42,396 bases of DNA from Chitinophagaceae bacterium (GCA_027489035.1 JAIYAN010000020.1:1-42396), one strand, 5' to 3'. Shown: positions 8,860 through 17,852, counted from the stretch's first letter. Numbers and translations: made by a program. The notes: generated by a model from the sequence alone, not told the origin.

Positions 8860-9372
8860 ATGAAAAAACTATTACTTTCTTTAACAGCATTCGCATTGTC
8901 AACAGCTCTTTTTGCACAATCAGATTCTGCAGTTGCAAAATTCAATTCAACTACAATTGATTTAGGAAAAATTAAACAAGACAATCCTACTACGGCAACT
9001 TTTGAAGTTACGAATATCGGTACGGAGCCATTGGTAATTGAGCAAGCAACACCAACTTGTGGTTGCACCATTGGAGATTACACAAAAGAGCCAATTGCGC
9101 CTGGAAAATCAGGTTTTATCAAAGCAACCTATAACGCTAAAAATGTAGGTGCGTTCCAAAAGACTTTAAACGTAAAATTTGCAGGTTATGATGCAAGACC
9201 AATTTCGATTAAAGGTGAGGTTTTGAAAAATGAAGATGCTGCAGCTACAACAACACCTGCAGTTGAGCCTGCAAAAATAGCAGCACCAGCTACGCCTGTG
9301 ATTAAATCAACAGAAGCTACAGCTACCCCTGCTAAAAAAGCGCCAGTTAAAAAAACAACTAAGAAGCCATAA
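8860..9372 (+). CDS. DUF1573 domain protein with Ala/Pro/Lys-rich tail
   Basis: A 170-residue exported protein. It has a signal peptide (MKKLLLSLTAFALSTALFAQ), a DUF1573 domain (TTIDLGKIKQDNPTTATFEV, IEQATPTCGCTIGDY, IAPGKSGFIKATYNAKN, FQKTLNVKFAG), and a low-complexity tail of about 45 residues rich in Ala, Pro, Thr and Lys ending TPAKKAPVKKTTKKP. The basic tail could contact cell-wall polymer or nucleic acid, but that is inference. It is a paralogue of the upstream gene, in the same transcript, and ends at a strong terminator (9400-9420). Its function is unknown. Confidence 0.85.
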   Translation: MKKLLLSLTAFALSTALFAQSDSAVAKFNSTTIDLGKIKQDNPTTATFEVTNIGTEPLVIEQATPTCGCTIGDYTKEPIAPGKSGFIKATYNAKNVGAFQKTLNVKFAGYDARPISIKGEVLKNEDAAATTTPAVEPAKIAAPATPVIKSTEATATPAKKAPVKKTTKKP

Positions 9373-9724
9373 TTTATATTTATAGCAAAATTATTTTAAA
9401 GCCCTGCAAATTGCGGGGCTTTTTATTTTATAGAAATTAAACTTAAAATGGGTTTCTAAATTTGTAAATGGAATAATAATTAGGGAATTGAAATGAACTA
9501 TGTAGAAAGTTTGATTATTAATGCAAACCAAAGAAATAAATGATTTAACCTTTACAATACATCTAGCTATTAATAATTATACTTGAAATATAGGCCATGT
9601 ATTAAAAAAATACTCAACATTCCTAAAGATGCCTTTACTGCATTGCTTTATTCTATAAAAGAATAACTTGTATCGTTCAATGAAATATGAAAACTTGTAT
9701 AAAATGAAAACCAATAGTTGAATG
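9373..9724. other. Intergenic gap: terminator, then AT-rich sequence with no intact gene
   Basis: After the terminator at 9400-9420 the region holds only broken reading frames. A perfect TAAATTTG box at 9457-9464 is followed by ATG-GAA-TAA, so it drives no protein. Short interrupted ORFs lie between about 9490 and 9670 on the plus strand; they may be decayed coding sequence but I recognise nothing in them. Confidence 0.5.
9400..9420 (+). terminator. Intrinsic terminator of the DUF1573 pair
   Basis: AGCCCTGC pairs with GCGGGGCT (one G-T pair) around AAATT, followed by TTTTATTTTA. It lies 27 bp downstream of the second DUF1573 stop codon. Confidence 0.85.
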
Positions 9725-10465
9725 CTAGCTTGGCAACTTATTGATTTTAATTATTCCAACTGAATGTAGACCCTTCATGATAAGATAAGTAGTGTCAAAC
9801 TCGTACCATTTTTTAGCAAAATTTGCATCGTCTTTGGCATGGTGGTGATTATTTTGAAATAACTCGCCCATCAATAGAATTCCCCAAGGTGTAGAATTTT
9901 TACTTTGATCAGGACTATTAAAATTTCTATACCCATATTTATGACCGCACCAATTCACAATTGCACCTTGAACTGGCCCCATTAAAAAATGAATGGGCAA
10001 AAGTAAATACCACCAAAAACTTGGCGCGTACACTACATAAACTGCAGTGTAAGACAATATAAAGAACAATCTTGTAAAATTATGATCACCAAATTTGTCT
10101 AACTTTTCCCAAACCGGTAAATAATCCTTTATAAATTTTTCGTCAGGTATTCTTTCATTATGAATGAATGAATGATACATTTTTTTTGTACTCATCATCA
10201 TTTGATACACATCTTTAAAAAAATGTGGAGAATGCGGATCTTCTTCGCTATCGCTATATTCATGATGCATACGATGCATTACGCCATAAGCTCTTGGTAT
10301 TAAATATGAAGAGCCTTGAACAAACCAAGTACTTAAATAAAAAAACCTCTCCCAGTTTTTACTGGTTTCATACATTTTATGGGAAGCAAATCGATGCAGA
10401 AAAAAAGTATGTAAGAAAAGAGATAAGAACCAATGGGTTAGAAAAAATACAATAATTACAGTCAT
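9725..10465 (-). CDS. Acyl-CoA desaturase-like fatty acid desaturase
   Basis: A 246-residue integral membrane desaturase that should introduce a double bond into a fatty acyl chain using a di-iron centre, O2 and an electron donor. The His boxes are HRFASH (24-29), HRMHH (64-68), the single His in NWCGHKYGYRNF (175) and NNHHHA (about 206-210), in the order of the stearoyl-CoA/acyl-CoA desaturase family. Hydrophobic segments lie at about 2-22, 45-60 and 133-170. It is shorter than many bacterial homologues (about 250-300) but complete. It is divergent from the aminotransferase gene, with a repeat-bearing 238 bp spacer. Its likely role is membrane-fluidity adjustment; regiospecificity cannot be told. 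Confidence 0.87.
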   Translation of the reverse strand: MTVIIVFFLTHWFLSLFLHTFFLHRFASHKMYETSKNWERFFYLSTWFVQGSSYLIPRAYGVMHRMHHEYSDSEEDPHSPHFFKDVYQMMMSTKKMYHSFIHNERIPDEKFIKDYLPVWEKLDKFGDHNFTRLFFILSYTAVYVVYAPSFWWYLLLPIHFLMGPVQGAIVNWCGHKYGYRNFNSPDQSKNSTPWGILLMGELFQNNHHHAKDDANFAKKWYEFDTTYLIMKGLHSVGIIKINKLPS

Positions 10466-10560
10466 TTGTTTAATTTAAGCAATGCAAGTTATTGAATATT
10501 AATGCATTGAAATTAAAAAAATGAATCATTTTTTTAAAACCATTCAAAAGTGTTAAACAT

Positions 10561-10640
10561 AAATTCAAAATTAAAAAGTCAAAAGTCAAAATATTACATC
10601 CGATTTTTAATTTTTACTTTTCACTTTTTACTTTTTACTT
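10561..10640. repeat. Heptamer repeat with inverted arms
   Basis: The left arm (10561-10592) carries AAAAGTC heptamers on the plus strand. The right arm (10603-10640) carries the complementary kind, TTTTACT and TTTTCACT, around a short ATTACATCCG core. The arms can pair imperfectly. It lies between divergent genes. Same family as 173-222, 391-420 and 21707-21803. Confidence 0.7.
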
Positions 10641-10691
10641 CAACAACAAAATTGAACTTAATCACAACCTTTTCTTTTTATCTGAAAAACA

Positions 10692-10699
10692 TATATTTG
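10692..10699 (+). promoter_or_regulatory. -7 box for the aminotransferase gene
   Basis: TATATTTG is a perfect Bacteroidota -7 box only 4 nt before the ATG at 10704. Transcription would begin at or about the start codon, giving a leaderless or nearly leaderless mRNA. No clear -33 element. Confidence 0.55.
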
Positions 10700-10703
10700 C
10701 AAC

Positions 10704-11909
10704 ATGTTAAAAATAAGTCAACGTGGGGAATTAATGCCCGCATCTCCCATCAGAAAATTGGTTCCTTTTGCAGAAGCTGCGAAGAAAAAAGGAATTAATG
10801 TTTTTCATTTAAACATTGGCCAACCAGATATTGAAACGCCAAAATCTTGTTTAGATGCTGTTCGAAACGCAGATTTCTCTGTTTTAGAATATAGCCATAG
10901 TGCAGGAAATGAAAGCTATAGAAAAAAACTGGTTCAATATTACGCTAAAAATAATATCCATGTTGATGCTTCTGAAATTATAGTAACTACTGGTGGAAGC
11001 GAAGCAATTTTATTTGGCTTTATGGCTTGTTTGGATGCTGGTGATGAAGTAATTATTCCCGAGCCATTCTACGCAAATTACAATGGCTTTGCTGTTCAGG
11101 CTGGCGTAAAAGTTGTTCCAATAGGCAGTAAAATTGAAACAGGATTCGACTTGCCTAAAATGGAAGAAATTGAAAAAGCCATTACTGCTAAAACTAAAGC
11201 AATTGTCATTTGCAATCCCAATAATCCAACCGGTTATTTATATAGTGATGCGGAAATGAAAATTCTTGAAGCACTTGTAATCAAACACAACTTATTTCTT
11301 TTTGCAGATGAGGCTTACAGAGAGTTTTGTTACGGAGCAATACATACCAGTGCAATGCATTTAAAAGGTGCAGAAAATAATGTTATCTTGATGGACACCA
11401 TCAGTAAAAGATACAGTGCTTGTGGTGGAAGAATTGGCGCATTTGTTACCAAAAATAAAGAAGTACTTAACGCTGCAATGAAATTTGCACAAGCCAGGTT
11501 AAGTCCACCATATTATGCACAACTTCTTGGTGAAGCTGCAGTTGATTTGCCTGATGATTATTTTGACATAACCAAAGCCGAATACAAATTAAGAAGAGAT
11601 ACCATTGTTGAAAGACTGAATAAAATCCTAGGTGTATTTTGTCCCAATCCAGGTGGTGCATTTTATGCCATGGCAAGATTACCCATTGATGATTGCGATG
11701 TTTTTTGTCAGTGGCTTTTGGAGTCTTTCAGCTATAACAATGCAACGTTAATGCTCGCTCCAGCAACAGGCTTTTATGCTACCGCAGGTCTAGGTAAAAA
11801 TGAAGTTAGATTGGCTTATGTGTTGAATGTAGAATCCATAAATAAAGCAATCGATTGTCTTGAAAAAGCATTAGAAGTTTATCCGGGAAGGGTGGACAAA
11901 CCGGTTTAA
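10704..11909 (+). CDS. PLP-dependent class I/II aminotransferase
   Basis: A 401-residue fold type I aminotransferase related to aspartate/aromatic aminotransferases. Visible marks are HLNIGQPDIETP (35-46), TTGGSEA (95-101), NPNNPTG (171-177), the PLP-pairing Asp in ADEAY (202), the Schiff-base Lys235 in DTISKRYSACGGRIG and the nearby Arg243. The substrate cannot be assigned from sequence alone. A start at the ATG at 10734 (MPASPIRKLVPFAE) is possible, but the LKISQRGELMPASPIRK segment looks like the normal family N-terminus. The stop codon is the TAA of a GGTTTAA repeat unit that opens a repeat cluster. Confidence 0.9.
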   Translation: MLKISQRGELMPASPIRKLVPFAEAAKKKGINVFHLNIGQPDIETPKSCLDAVRNADFSVLEYSHSAGNESYRKKLVQYYAKNNIHVDASEIIVTTGGSEAILFGFMACLDAGDEVIIPEPFYANYNGFAVQAGVKVVPIGSKIETGFDLPKMEEIEKAITAKTKAIVICNPNNPTGYLYSDAEMKILEALVIKHNLFLFADEAYREFCYGAIHTSAMHLKGAENNVILMDTISKRYSACGGRIGAFVTKNKEVLNAAMKFAQARLSPPYYAQLLGEAAVDLPDDYFDITKAEYKLRRDTIVERLNKILGVFCPNPGGAFYAMARLPIDDCDVFCQWLLESFSYNNATLMLAPATGFYATAGLGKNEVRLAYVLNVESINKAIDCLEKALEVYPGRVDKPV

Positions 11910-11945
11910 AGGTTTAAGTCGCTTCGCTGGTTTAAGGGTTTAAAG
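11904..11945. repeat. GGTTTAA repeat with TTCGCTGGTTTAA core
   Basis: Repeated GGTTTAA units around TCGCTTCGCTGGTTTAA. Related copies lie at 26521-26580 (two, TTTGCTGGTTTAA form) and, inverted, at about 30036-30075. The first unit supplies the stop codon of the aminotransferase gene. Confidence 0.7.
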
Positions 11946-11950
11946 TTTGA

Positions 11951-11994
11951 AGCCCCCTTTCCCAACCCCCTTCCCCCGAAAGGTGAAGGGGGTT
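11951..11994. repeat. G-rich hairpin/quadruplex-capable intergenic element, copy 1
   Basis: On the plus strand four C-runs (5, 3, 5 and 5) lie at 11953-11977, so the minus strand has a four-tract G-quadruplex motif. Overlapping it is a perfect 10-bp inverted repeat (AACCCCCTTC at 11964-11973 with GAAGGGGGTT at 11985-11994). A reverse-oriented relative lies at 23158-23198. It sits between the convergent aminotransferase and DPP IV genes. CATCAAA-like short repeats follow at about 12005-12045. Confidence 0.7.
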
Positions 11995-12060
11995 GAAGTT
12001 AATTCCGTATCCAACATCAAACATCTAAAATCAAGTATCCAAAATTTCGTTCTAAATCAA

Positions 12061-14256
12061 CTATTTCGCTCCTGGTTTACAATGGCTTCTTAAATAATTG
12101 GTGTATAAAGTAGATAAATGTTCAAACGTACCTTCACCTTCGCTGATGCTATGCGTTCTGTTGGGATAAGGCATGAATTGGAATTGCTTATTGTATTTTA
12201 TCAACTCATTGATTAAAGATTCTGCATTGCTATAATGCACGTTGTCATCACCTGTGCCATGCACCAATAATAGATTTCCTTCTAACCCTTTTGCATGTGT
12301 CATGGGTGAACCCTTTATGAAATCTTGCATGTTTTCTTGAGGTAGACCCATGTATCGCTCGGTGTAAATATTGTCATAAAACAACAAATTGGTAACAGGG
12401 GCAATAGAAATTCCTGTTTTAAATATATTCGGAAATTGAAAGAGTAAATTCAAAGTAGAAGAACCTCCTCCACTCCAGCCCCATACAGCAACTCGCGATG
12501 TATCTATAAACGGCGAAGTTTCTATTAGTTTATATACACCCATTGCCATATCACGAATATTGATCTGTCCATTTCTTCTATAAATAGCTTTTCTCCATGC
12601 AGCACCTTTTAAAGAAGGCGTTCCTCTGTTATCTAAAGCAACCTGAATATATTCATCGTCCGACATGCTTCCGTTATACAAAAAGTTTTCATGATTTCCA
12701 TATTCATCATCTATGGTTTTGGCCGCTGGCTCGCCATATACATAAACCACAAGTGGATATTTTTTGTTGGGATTGAAATTTTTAGGCTTATTAATCCAAG
12801 CATCAAGTTCAATATTATCAGCAGTTAACAACTTTATGTATTCAACTTGACTTGACGCATCAGTTTTTATATTTTTCAAAATAGATTTGCTTGGATTTGT
12901 TGGCGAATTTTCAGGGAATTCAACCCATTCTGAAATAGGTGGTGTATTATGATTACTGAAGCTATGCAAAGCCATTTTTGCATTTGGCGAAATGTCATAA
13001 TTATGTGTACCTTTTAAATTTGTATTGCTCAACAATTCCATTGTCTCTTCTTTAGAAACTTTGCCTACTGCCGCATTTATTTTTATACGATACAAATAAA
13101 GTTGCGTTGCATTATTAGGTGATGCGGTAAAATAAACATAATTATTCGCCTCGTCTATTGCTTTAATTTCACCAATGTCAAAATTGCCTTTTGTAAGTAA
13201 TGTAGTTGTTTTTCCATCCTTACTTATTTTATAAATATGGCGCCAACCATCTTTTTCACTTACCCATAAAAAATCCTGTTTGTTGTTTATCCAATTCCAA
13301 CCAACTGGATTATCTGTGTTCATATCCACCCATGCTTTATCATTTTCAGCCCAAAAAGTTCTGGTATTCCCATCAGTTGAATTGCAAAAGATCAATTTGC
13401 TCTCTTGTTGTCTTCTATCTATCTGTTGAACAATAAGTTCATTAACCCCACTCCACTCCATTCTGGTTAAATAATTTTGTCTTGAGTCTCCTTCAATCTT
13501 CATCCATTTTGTAACACTATTTGCCAATAATACAACACCAATTCTTGCAGAAGAAGGGGCATCTCCTACTTTTGGATATTCAACAGGAATTATTTTGGAA
13601 TACACAGAATCTGTTGTGTTAATCATATAATAATCCCTGATTTTGTTGGCATCAATTTGCCAATAGGCAATAGACTTACTATCAGGCGACCAACGAAAAC
13701 CATCTCTACAACCAAATTCCTCTTCATACACCCAATCAAAAGTTCCATTAATCAACTTTCGTGTACCATCAATCGTTAGTTTTTTTATTTTAGATGTTGC
13801 CAATTCTTCTGAAAATATATTGTGTTCACTAACATATGCCACATGCTTTCCATCAGGCGAAAACTTAGCAAACATCAATGATTGAGCTGGCAAATTTTTT
13901 CCAAGTTGATATAATTTATTCGATGCTAAATCATACACCCAATAATCTCCTTTGGTTTTATATCGCCATACTTTTGCCGCATTGGTATAAATTAAAATTT
14001 TTGTGTTATCTATATTAAATGAAAAACCTTCAATCAATAAGGGTCTACTGCTTCCAGTAGGTGTGCACTTTGCATTTGAAAGAACAACTGTTTGTGACTC
14101 TTTTTTTACATCCACTTTTACAATTTCTCCATCAACTATCTTCATATAACTCAACCCATCTTTTGTCCAAACAATTCCTTTTCTCTGTGCATCAGACATT
14201 TGAACAAAAGCAAACAAAAAGAAAACAATCGCTGATAGAGATTTTAAAATACGCAT
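12061..14256 (-). CDS. Dipeptidyl peptidase IV family serine peptidase (S9)
   Basis: A 731-residue exported prolyl dipeptidase. It releases X-Pro or X-Ala dipeptides from peptide N-termini. Residues 1-23 are a signal peptide. About 30-480 is the DPPIV_N eight-bladed beta-propeller, including DWVYEEE (174-180), the double-Glu motif that holds the substrate amino terminus and separates DPP IV from other S9 peptidases. About 490-731 is the alpha/beta-hydrolase domain with Ser595 in GWSGGG, Asp670 in HGTGDDNVH and His702 in NRTHS. The Asp-His spacing of 32 equals that of human DPP IV. Probably periplasmic or outer-membrane associated, for peptide nutrition. A TAAATTTG -7 box lies 52 nt upstream. 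Confidence 0.95.
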   Translation of the reverse strand: MRILKSLSAIVFFLFAFVQMSDAQRKGIVWTKDGLSYMKIVDGEIVKVDVKKESQTVVLSNAKCTPTGSSRPLLIEGFSFNIDNTKILIYTNAAKVWRYKTKGDYWVYDLASNKLYQLGKNLPAQSLMFAKFSPDGKHVAYVSEHNIFSEELATSKIKKLTIDGTRKLINGTFDWVYEEEFGCRDGFRWSPDSKSIAYWQIDANKIRDYYMINTTDSVYSKIIPVEYPKVGDAPSSARIGVVLLANSVTKWMKIEGDSRQNYLTRMEWSGVNELIVQQIDRRQQESKLIFCNSTDGNTRTFWAENDKAWVDMNTDNPVGWNWINNKQDFLWVSEKDGWRHIYKISKDGKTTTLLTKGNFDIGEIKAIDEANNYVYFTASPNNATQLYLYRIKINAAVGKVSKEETMELLSNTNLKGTHNYDISPNAKMALHSFSNHNTPPISEWVEFPENSPTNPSKSILKNIKTDASSQVEYIKLLTADNIELDAWINKPKNFNPNKKYPLVVYVYGEPAAKTIDDEYGNHENFLYNGSMSDDEYIQVALDNRGTPSLKGAAWRKAIYRRNGQINIRDMAMGVYKLIETSPFIDTSRVAVWGWSGGGSSTLNLLFQFPNIFKTGISIAPVTNLLFYDNIYTERYMGLPQENMQDFIKGSPMTHAKGLEGNLLLVHGTGDDNVHYSNAESLINELIKYNKQFQFMPYPNRTHSISEGEGTFEHLSTLYTNYLRSHCKPGAK

Positions 14257-14308
14257 AACAATATTATTTTCAGTAAAATTTAAAGATTAAAATTAGTAAA
14301 TACTTAAT

Positions 14309-14316
14309 CAAATTTA
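14309..14316 (-). promoter_or_regulatory. -7 box for the DPP IV gene
   Basis: Read on the minus strand, TAAATTTG is a perfect -7 box, 52 nt before the ATG at 14256. It is divergent from a second perfect box at 14337-14344. Confidence 0.5.
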
Positions 14317-14336
14317 GCTTATAGAAAAAAGAAACT

Positions 14337-14344
14337 TAAATTTG
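14337..14344 (+). promoter_or_regulatory. -7 box for the S4-domain/trmD pair
   Basis: TAAATTTG, 6 nt before the ATG at 14351. The predicted transcript start falls on or next to the start codon, suggesting a leaderless message. Confidence 0.5.
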
Positions 14345-14350
14345 TTTTAC

Positions 14351-14743
14351 ATGAATAATATAGAATCAGCAAAACTCAGATTAGACAAATACCTTTGGTC
14401 TATACGTTTATTCAAAACCAGATCATTAGCTGCAGAAGCTTGTGATAAAGGGAAAGTAAAATTGAATGGAAACAGTTTGAAACCTGCAAGAAATGTGCAA
14501 ATTGGAGAAGAATACGAAATCAGAACAAGTGAAAAAAAATGGCTGATAAAAGTATTGGGGTTATTACACACTAGGGTTCAATATTCGGAAGCCATAAAAT
14601 ATTATTCGGATATTACACCAGCCGAAGAAACGGAAAGAATTAAATTTGAAGCGGCATTTTTTCAAACTGGAAAAAGACAAAGTAAAGTGGGAAGGCCAAC
14701 CAAAAAAGACAAAAGAGATTTGGATGAATTTTTAGATGTTTAA
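14351..14743 (+). CDS. S4-domain RNA-binding protein, HslR/Hsp15-like
   Basis: A 130-residue small S4-domain protein of the Hsp15/RqcP type. Such proteins bind large ribosomal subunits carrying a stalled nascent-chain tRNA and aid rescue or quality control. The S4 fold is seen at about 5-50: RLDKYLWSIRLFKTRSLAAEACDKGKV with KVKLNGNSLKPARNVQIGEEYEI. The C-terminal part is basic (GKRQSKVGRPTKKDKRDLDEF). I used the ATG at 14351; the frame is open upstream to a TTG at 14342 inside the promoter. It lies 21 bp before trmD and is probably co-transcribed with it. Confidence 0.88.
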   Translation: MNNIESAKLRLDKYLWSIRLFKTRSLAAEACDKGKVKLNGNSLKPARNVQIGEEYEIRTSEKKWLIKVLGLLHTRVQYSEAIKYYSDITPAEETERIKFEAAFFQTGKRQSKVGRPTKKDKRDLDEFLDV

Positions 14744-14764
14744 TCCTACCAATTTATTAAAAAA

Positions 14765-15442
14765 ATGAAAATTGACATTATAACCGTAGTTCCTGAAATA
14801 TTAAGTGGCCCATTTTCGCATTCGATAATGAAACGAGCACAAACAAAGGGACTGCTTGAAGTAAACGTTATTAATTTACGCGAATACACAACATATGCGC
14901 GGGCTCAGGTAGATGATTATCCGTTTGGCGGTGGTGCAGGCATGGTTATCATGATAGAACCATTGGTAAATGCTTTAGAAGCGCTGCAGAAAACCACAGA
15001 ATATGATGAAGTTATTTTTTTAACCCCCGATGGTGAAACATTCAATCAAAAAATGGCGAATCAACTTTCTTTAAAAAAGAATTTATTGATGATTTGCGGT
15101 CATTACAAAGGAATAGACCAAAGATTTAGAGATCATTTTGTAACAAAAGAAATTTCGATTGGTGATTATGTTTTGAGTGGTGGAGAGCTTGCTGCAGCCG
15201 TACTAACGGATAGCATTGGACGATTGATTCCTGGGGTTTTAAATGATGAAACATCTGCTTTAAGTGATTCTTTTCAAGACGACTTATTGGCACCTCCGGT
15301 TTATACTCGTCCCGAAAATTATAAGGGTTGGAAAGTGCCTGAAGTATTGATGAGTGGGAACCACAAAAATATAGATCAATGGCGTGCAGAACAATCTTTG
15401 GAAAGAACAAGATTGAGAAGACCTGATTTATTAAATGAATAA
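14765..15442 (+). CDS. trmD: tRNA (guanine-N1)-methyltransferase
   Basis: A 225-residue TrmD, the SPOUT-class enzyme that methylates N1 of G37 next to the anticodon and so protects the reading frame. Family marks are [12 protein letters not shown] at the N-terminus, [12 protein letters not shown] (about 52-63), the knot region GHYKGIDQR (about 112-120) and [14 protein letters not shown] (about 131-144), and the C-terminal [21 protein letters not shown]. The length is normal. It is more often beside rpsP, rimM and rplS; here it follows an S4-domain ribosome-binding protein. The stop codon abuts the stop codon of the convergent methyltransferase gene. Confidence 0.96.
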   Translation: MKIDIITVVPEILSGPFSHSIMKRAQTKGLLEVNVINLREYTTYARAQVDDYPFGGGAGMVIMIEPLVNALEALQKTTEYDEVIFLTPDGETFNQKMANQLSLKKNLLMICGHYKGIDQRFRDHFVTKEISIGDYVLSGGELAAAVLTDSIGRLIPGVLNDETSALSDSFQDDLLAPPVYTRPENYKGWKVPEVLMSGNHKNIDQWRAEQSLERTRLRRPDLLNE

Positions 15443-16114
15443 TTATTTTGTAATTATAGCACTTCCACAACTATCCGGTAATGGAACAAAACTGATGTTA
15501 TTTTCCGAACAAAATTTAATCACCGCTTGCTTCGCACCTAGATAAGCATCGTTGTTAAAATCGTGAATAAAAATGTATCCCCCCTTAACCAATCTTGGAT
15601 AAAAATATTGAAGACCGTTGTAAATTGGATCATACAAATCAGTATCAATACTTACAAAAGCAAATGTTTCTTCAAGTCCTTTTGCTGTTTCCGGAAAGAA
15701 CCCTTCTTTGATTATACATTGATTCGGATGAGGCATTATTTCCAATACTTTTTTTACAGAAGTATTGCTAAAATCTTGATCGCCGTGAGAAAAATTATTG
15801 GATTGTTCTGTTTTAATATCTGCTTCATCAAATCCTTTGAATGTATCAAAAAGATATAATTTTCTATTGGGAAAATACTGATTGATGTAACGCGCAAACT
15901 TGCCTTTATACACCCCCAATTCTGCCACAGCACCAGACAAATTTGATGATTCAATTTGGTTGGAAACGAGTTCCAGTGTTGACAAACGGATATAGTCTAA
16001 ATAATTTCTATCATAATCTCTTTTTCTGTTTAAATAATTTAAAGAAAAATTGATACGCGCTTTTTGGGCATTAAAAAAAGATCCAAATAAAAAATTAAAT
16101 GCTTTGATTAACAT
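15443..16114 (-). CDS. TylF/MycF-like class I SAM-dependent methyltransferase
   Basis: A 223-residue methyltransferase resembling the TylF/MycF macrolide-sugar O-methyltransferase family. It has a SAM-binding AELGVYKGKFARYI (64-77), LYLFDTFKGFDEAD (87-99), the metal-binding DTDLYDPIYNGLQYFYPRLVKGGYIFIHDF segment region (about 157-186), and a C-terminal GAKQAVIKFC. In other bacteria such genes often sit in polysaccharide or glycan clusters; here it is a singleton, so the acceptor is unknown (a surface sugar is a reasonable guess). It is convergent with trmD with no bases between the two stop codons. A TACATTCG near-consensus -7 box lies at 16133-16140. Confidence 0.85.
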   Translation of the reverse strand: MLIKAFNFLFGSFFNAQKARINFSLNYLNRKRDYDRNYLDYIRLSTLELVSNQIESSNLSGAVAELGVYKGKFARYINQYFPNRKLYLFDTFKGFDEADIKTEQSNNFSHGDQDFSNTSVKKVLEIMPHPNQCIIKEGFFPETAKGLEETFAFVSIDTDLYDPIYNGLQYFYPRLVKGGYIFIHDFNNDAYLGAKQAVIKFCSENNISFVPLPDSCGSAIITK

Positions 16115-16208
16115 ATAAAATAGATTGTGTTGCGAATGTAAATTATAAATATTAATTATTGCATAATAATAGAATCAATAAAATGTTTAGATTTATTAAA
16201 AAACAAGC

Positions 16209-17852
16209 ATGAATCAATTTTCCATAACGGGCAACATTGTAGATATTCACTCCGCAAATATATTTTGGGGTACGATTAAAGTCGACGGATATAAGATAAG
16301 TTCAATTATCAAAGAAGGCGAATTAAAAGAAGGCGAAAATTATATTCTTCCAGGATTTATAGATAGCCATGTACACATTGAAAGTTCGATGTTGGTACCA
16401 TCAGAATTTGCAAAACTTGCTGTAGTTCATGGAACGGTTGGGACCATCAGCGATCCCCACGAAATTGCCAATGTATGTGGAATAGAAGGCGTAAAATACA
16501 TGATTGAAAATGGCAAAACAGTTCCATTCAAATGTACGTTTGGTGCACCAAGCTGTGTACCGGCAACCATTTTTGAAACTGCTGGCGCTGAATTAAACGC
16601 TAGTGATGTAGATCAATTGCTGCAACTTCCTGAAATAAAATACTTGAGCGAGGTAATGAATTTTCCGGGTGTGTTAAATGGCGATGAAGAACTGATGCAA
16701 AAAATAGCAAGCGCCAAAAAATACAATAAAGTCATAGATGGGCATGCACCAGGCTTGATGGGAGATGATGCAAAAAAATATATAGATGCAGGGATCAGCA
16801 CCGATCATGAATGTTTTACAGCTGAAGAAGCAATAGATAAATTAAAATTCGGAATGAAAATTCTCATCAGAGAAGGAAGTGCCGCCAAAAACTTTGATGC
16901 GCTTATTGGTTTGATGCATGATCATTCAGATATGATGATGTTTTGCAGTGATGATAAACATCCGGATAGTCTTGCTCTAGGCCATATCAATACATTATGC
17001 GCGAGAGCTGTAAAATGCGGAATCGATATTTTTAAAATATTAAAAGCGGCGTGCATTAATCCAGTTGAGCATTATAAAATGGATGTTGGATTATTAAAAG
17101 AAAATGATGCTGCAGATTTTATTGTAACAAAAGATTTGATTGAATTTGAAGTATTACAAACATTTATCAACGGAACGCTTGTCGCAGAAAATGGAAAATC
17201 TTTAATCCATACAACGCCGGCATCTATTATCAATCAGTTTGATTGTACAGAAAAGTTAGTGTCTGATTTTGAAATTATATCTAAAGGCGAAGAAAATATA
17301 CATGCAATAGAAGCTTTAGATGGTCAATTGATTACCAATAAATTGTTGGTTGCACCAAAGGTTATAAATGAAAAAATTGTTGCTGATGTTGAAAACGACA
17401 TTTTGAAAATTGTTGTCGTAAACAGATATAAAAATGCGCCTATTGCTAAATCGTTCATAAAAAATATTGGCATAAAGAAGGGGGCATTAGCATCTTCCGT
17501 AGCCCATGATAGTCATAATATTGTTGCCGTTGGGGTTGATGACGAATCTATTTGTAAAGCAGTAAACGCAGTTATACAAGCCGGTGGAGGTGTTAGTGCT
17601 GTAGATGAAACCCAATTAAAATTATTAAAACTTCCAGTGGCTGGATTGATGAGTAATGATGATGGATATAAAGTTGCAGATGCTTACACCGAAATAGATC
17701 AATTTTCAAAAAATGTATTGGGAAGCCATTTAAGTGCACCATTTATGACACTTTCATTTATGGCTTTATTGGTAATCCCTCATTTAAAAATAAGTGACCT
17801 TGGACTATTTGATGGAAATCGATTTGAATTAAAAACTATTTCGACACTTTAG
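16209..17852 (+). CDS. ade: Adenine deaminase
   Basis: A 547-residue amidohydrolase-superfamily adenine deaminase (adenine to hypoxanthine and ammonia), used in purine salvage. Marks are the metal-binding HVH in [12 protein letters not shown] (49-60), [24 protein letters not shown], the [12 protein letters not shown] segment, [11 protein letters not shown], and the family-specific C-terminal domain ([37 protein letters not shown]). The length is usual for Ade. The last 17 bp overlap the end of the convergent lipoprotein gene. It complements upp and deoD nearby in base salvage. Confidence 0.95.
   Translation: MNQFSITGNIVDIHSANIFWGTIKVDGYKISSIIKEGELKEGENYILPGFIDSHVHIESSMLVPSEFAKLAVVHGTVGTISDPHEIANVCGIEGVKYMIENGKTVPFKCTFGAPSCVPATIFETAGAELNASDVDQLLQLPEIKYLSEVMNFPGVLNGDEELMQKIASAKKYNKVIDGHAPGLMGDDAKKYIDAGISTDHECFTAEEAIDKLKFGMKILIREGSAAKNFDALIGLMHDHSDMMMFCSDDKHPDSLALGHINTLCARAVKCGIDIFKILKAACINPVEHYKMDVGLLKENDAADFIVTKDLIEFEVLQTFINGTLVAENGKSLIHTTPASIINQFDCTEKLVSDFEIISKGEENIHAIEALDGQLITNKLLVAPKVINEKIVADVENDILKIVVVNRYKNAPIAKSFIKNIGIKKGALASSVAHDSHNIVAVGVDDESICKAVNAVIQAGGGVSAVDETQLKLLKLPVAGLMSNDDGYKVADAYTEIDQFSKNVLGSHLSAPFMTLSFMALLVIPHLKISDLGLFDGNRFELKTISTL

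Noticed and set aside
9495..9668. Possible small gene with frameshift in the gap after the DUF1573 pair
   Set aside because: Several stops in every frame and no recognisable product; kept only as a low-interest observation.
15126..15470. 114-aa minus-strand ORF over the end of trmD
   Set aside because: Shadow of trmD and of its junction with the methyltransferase gene; no motif.
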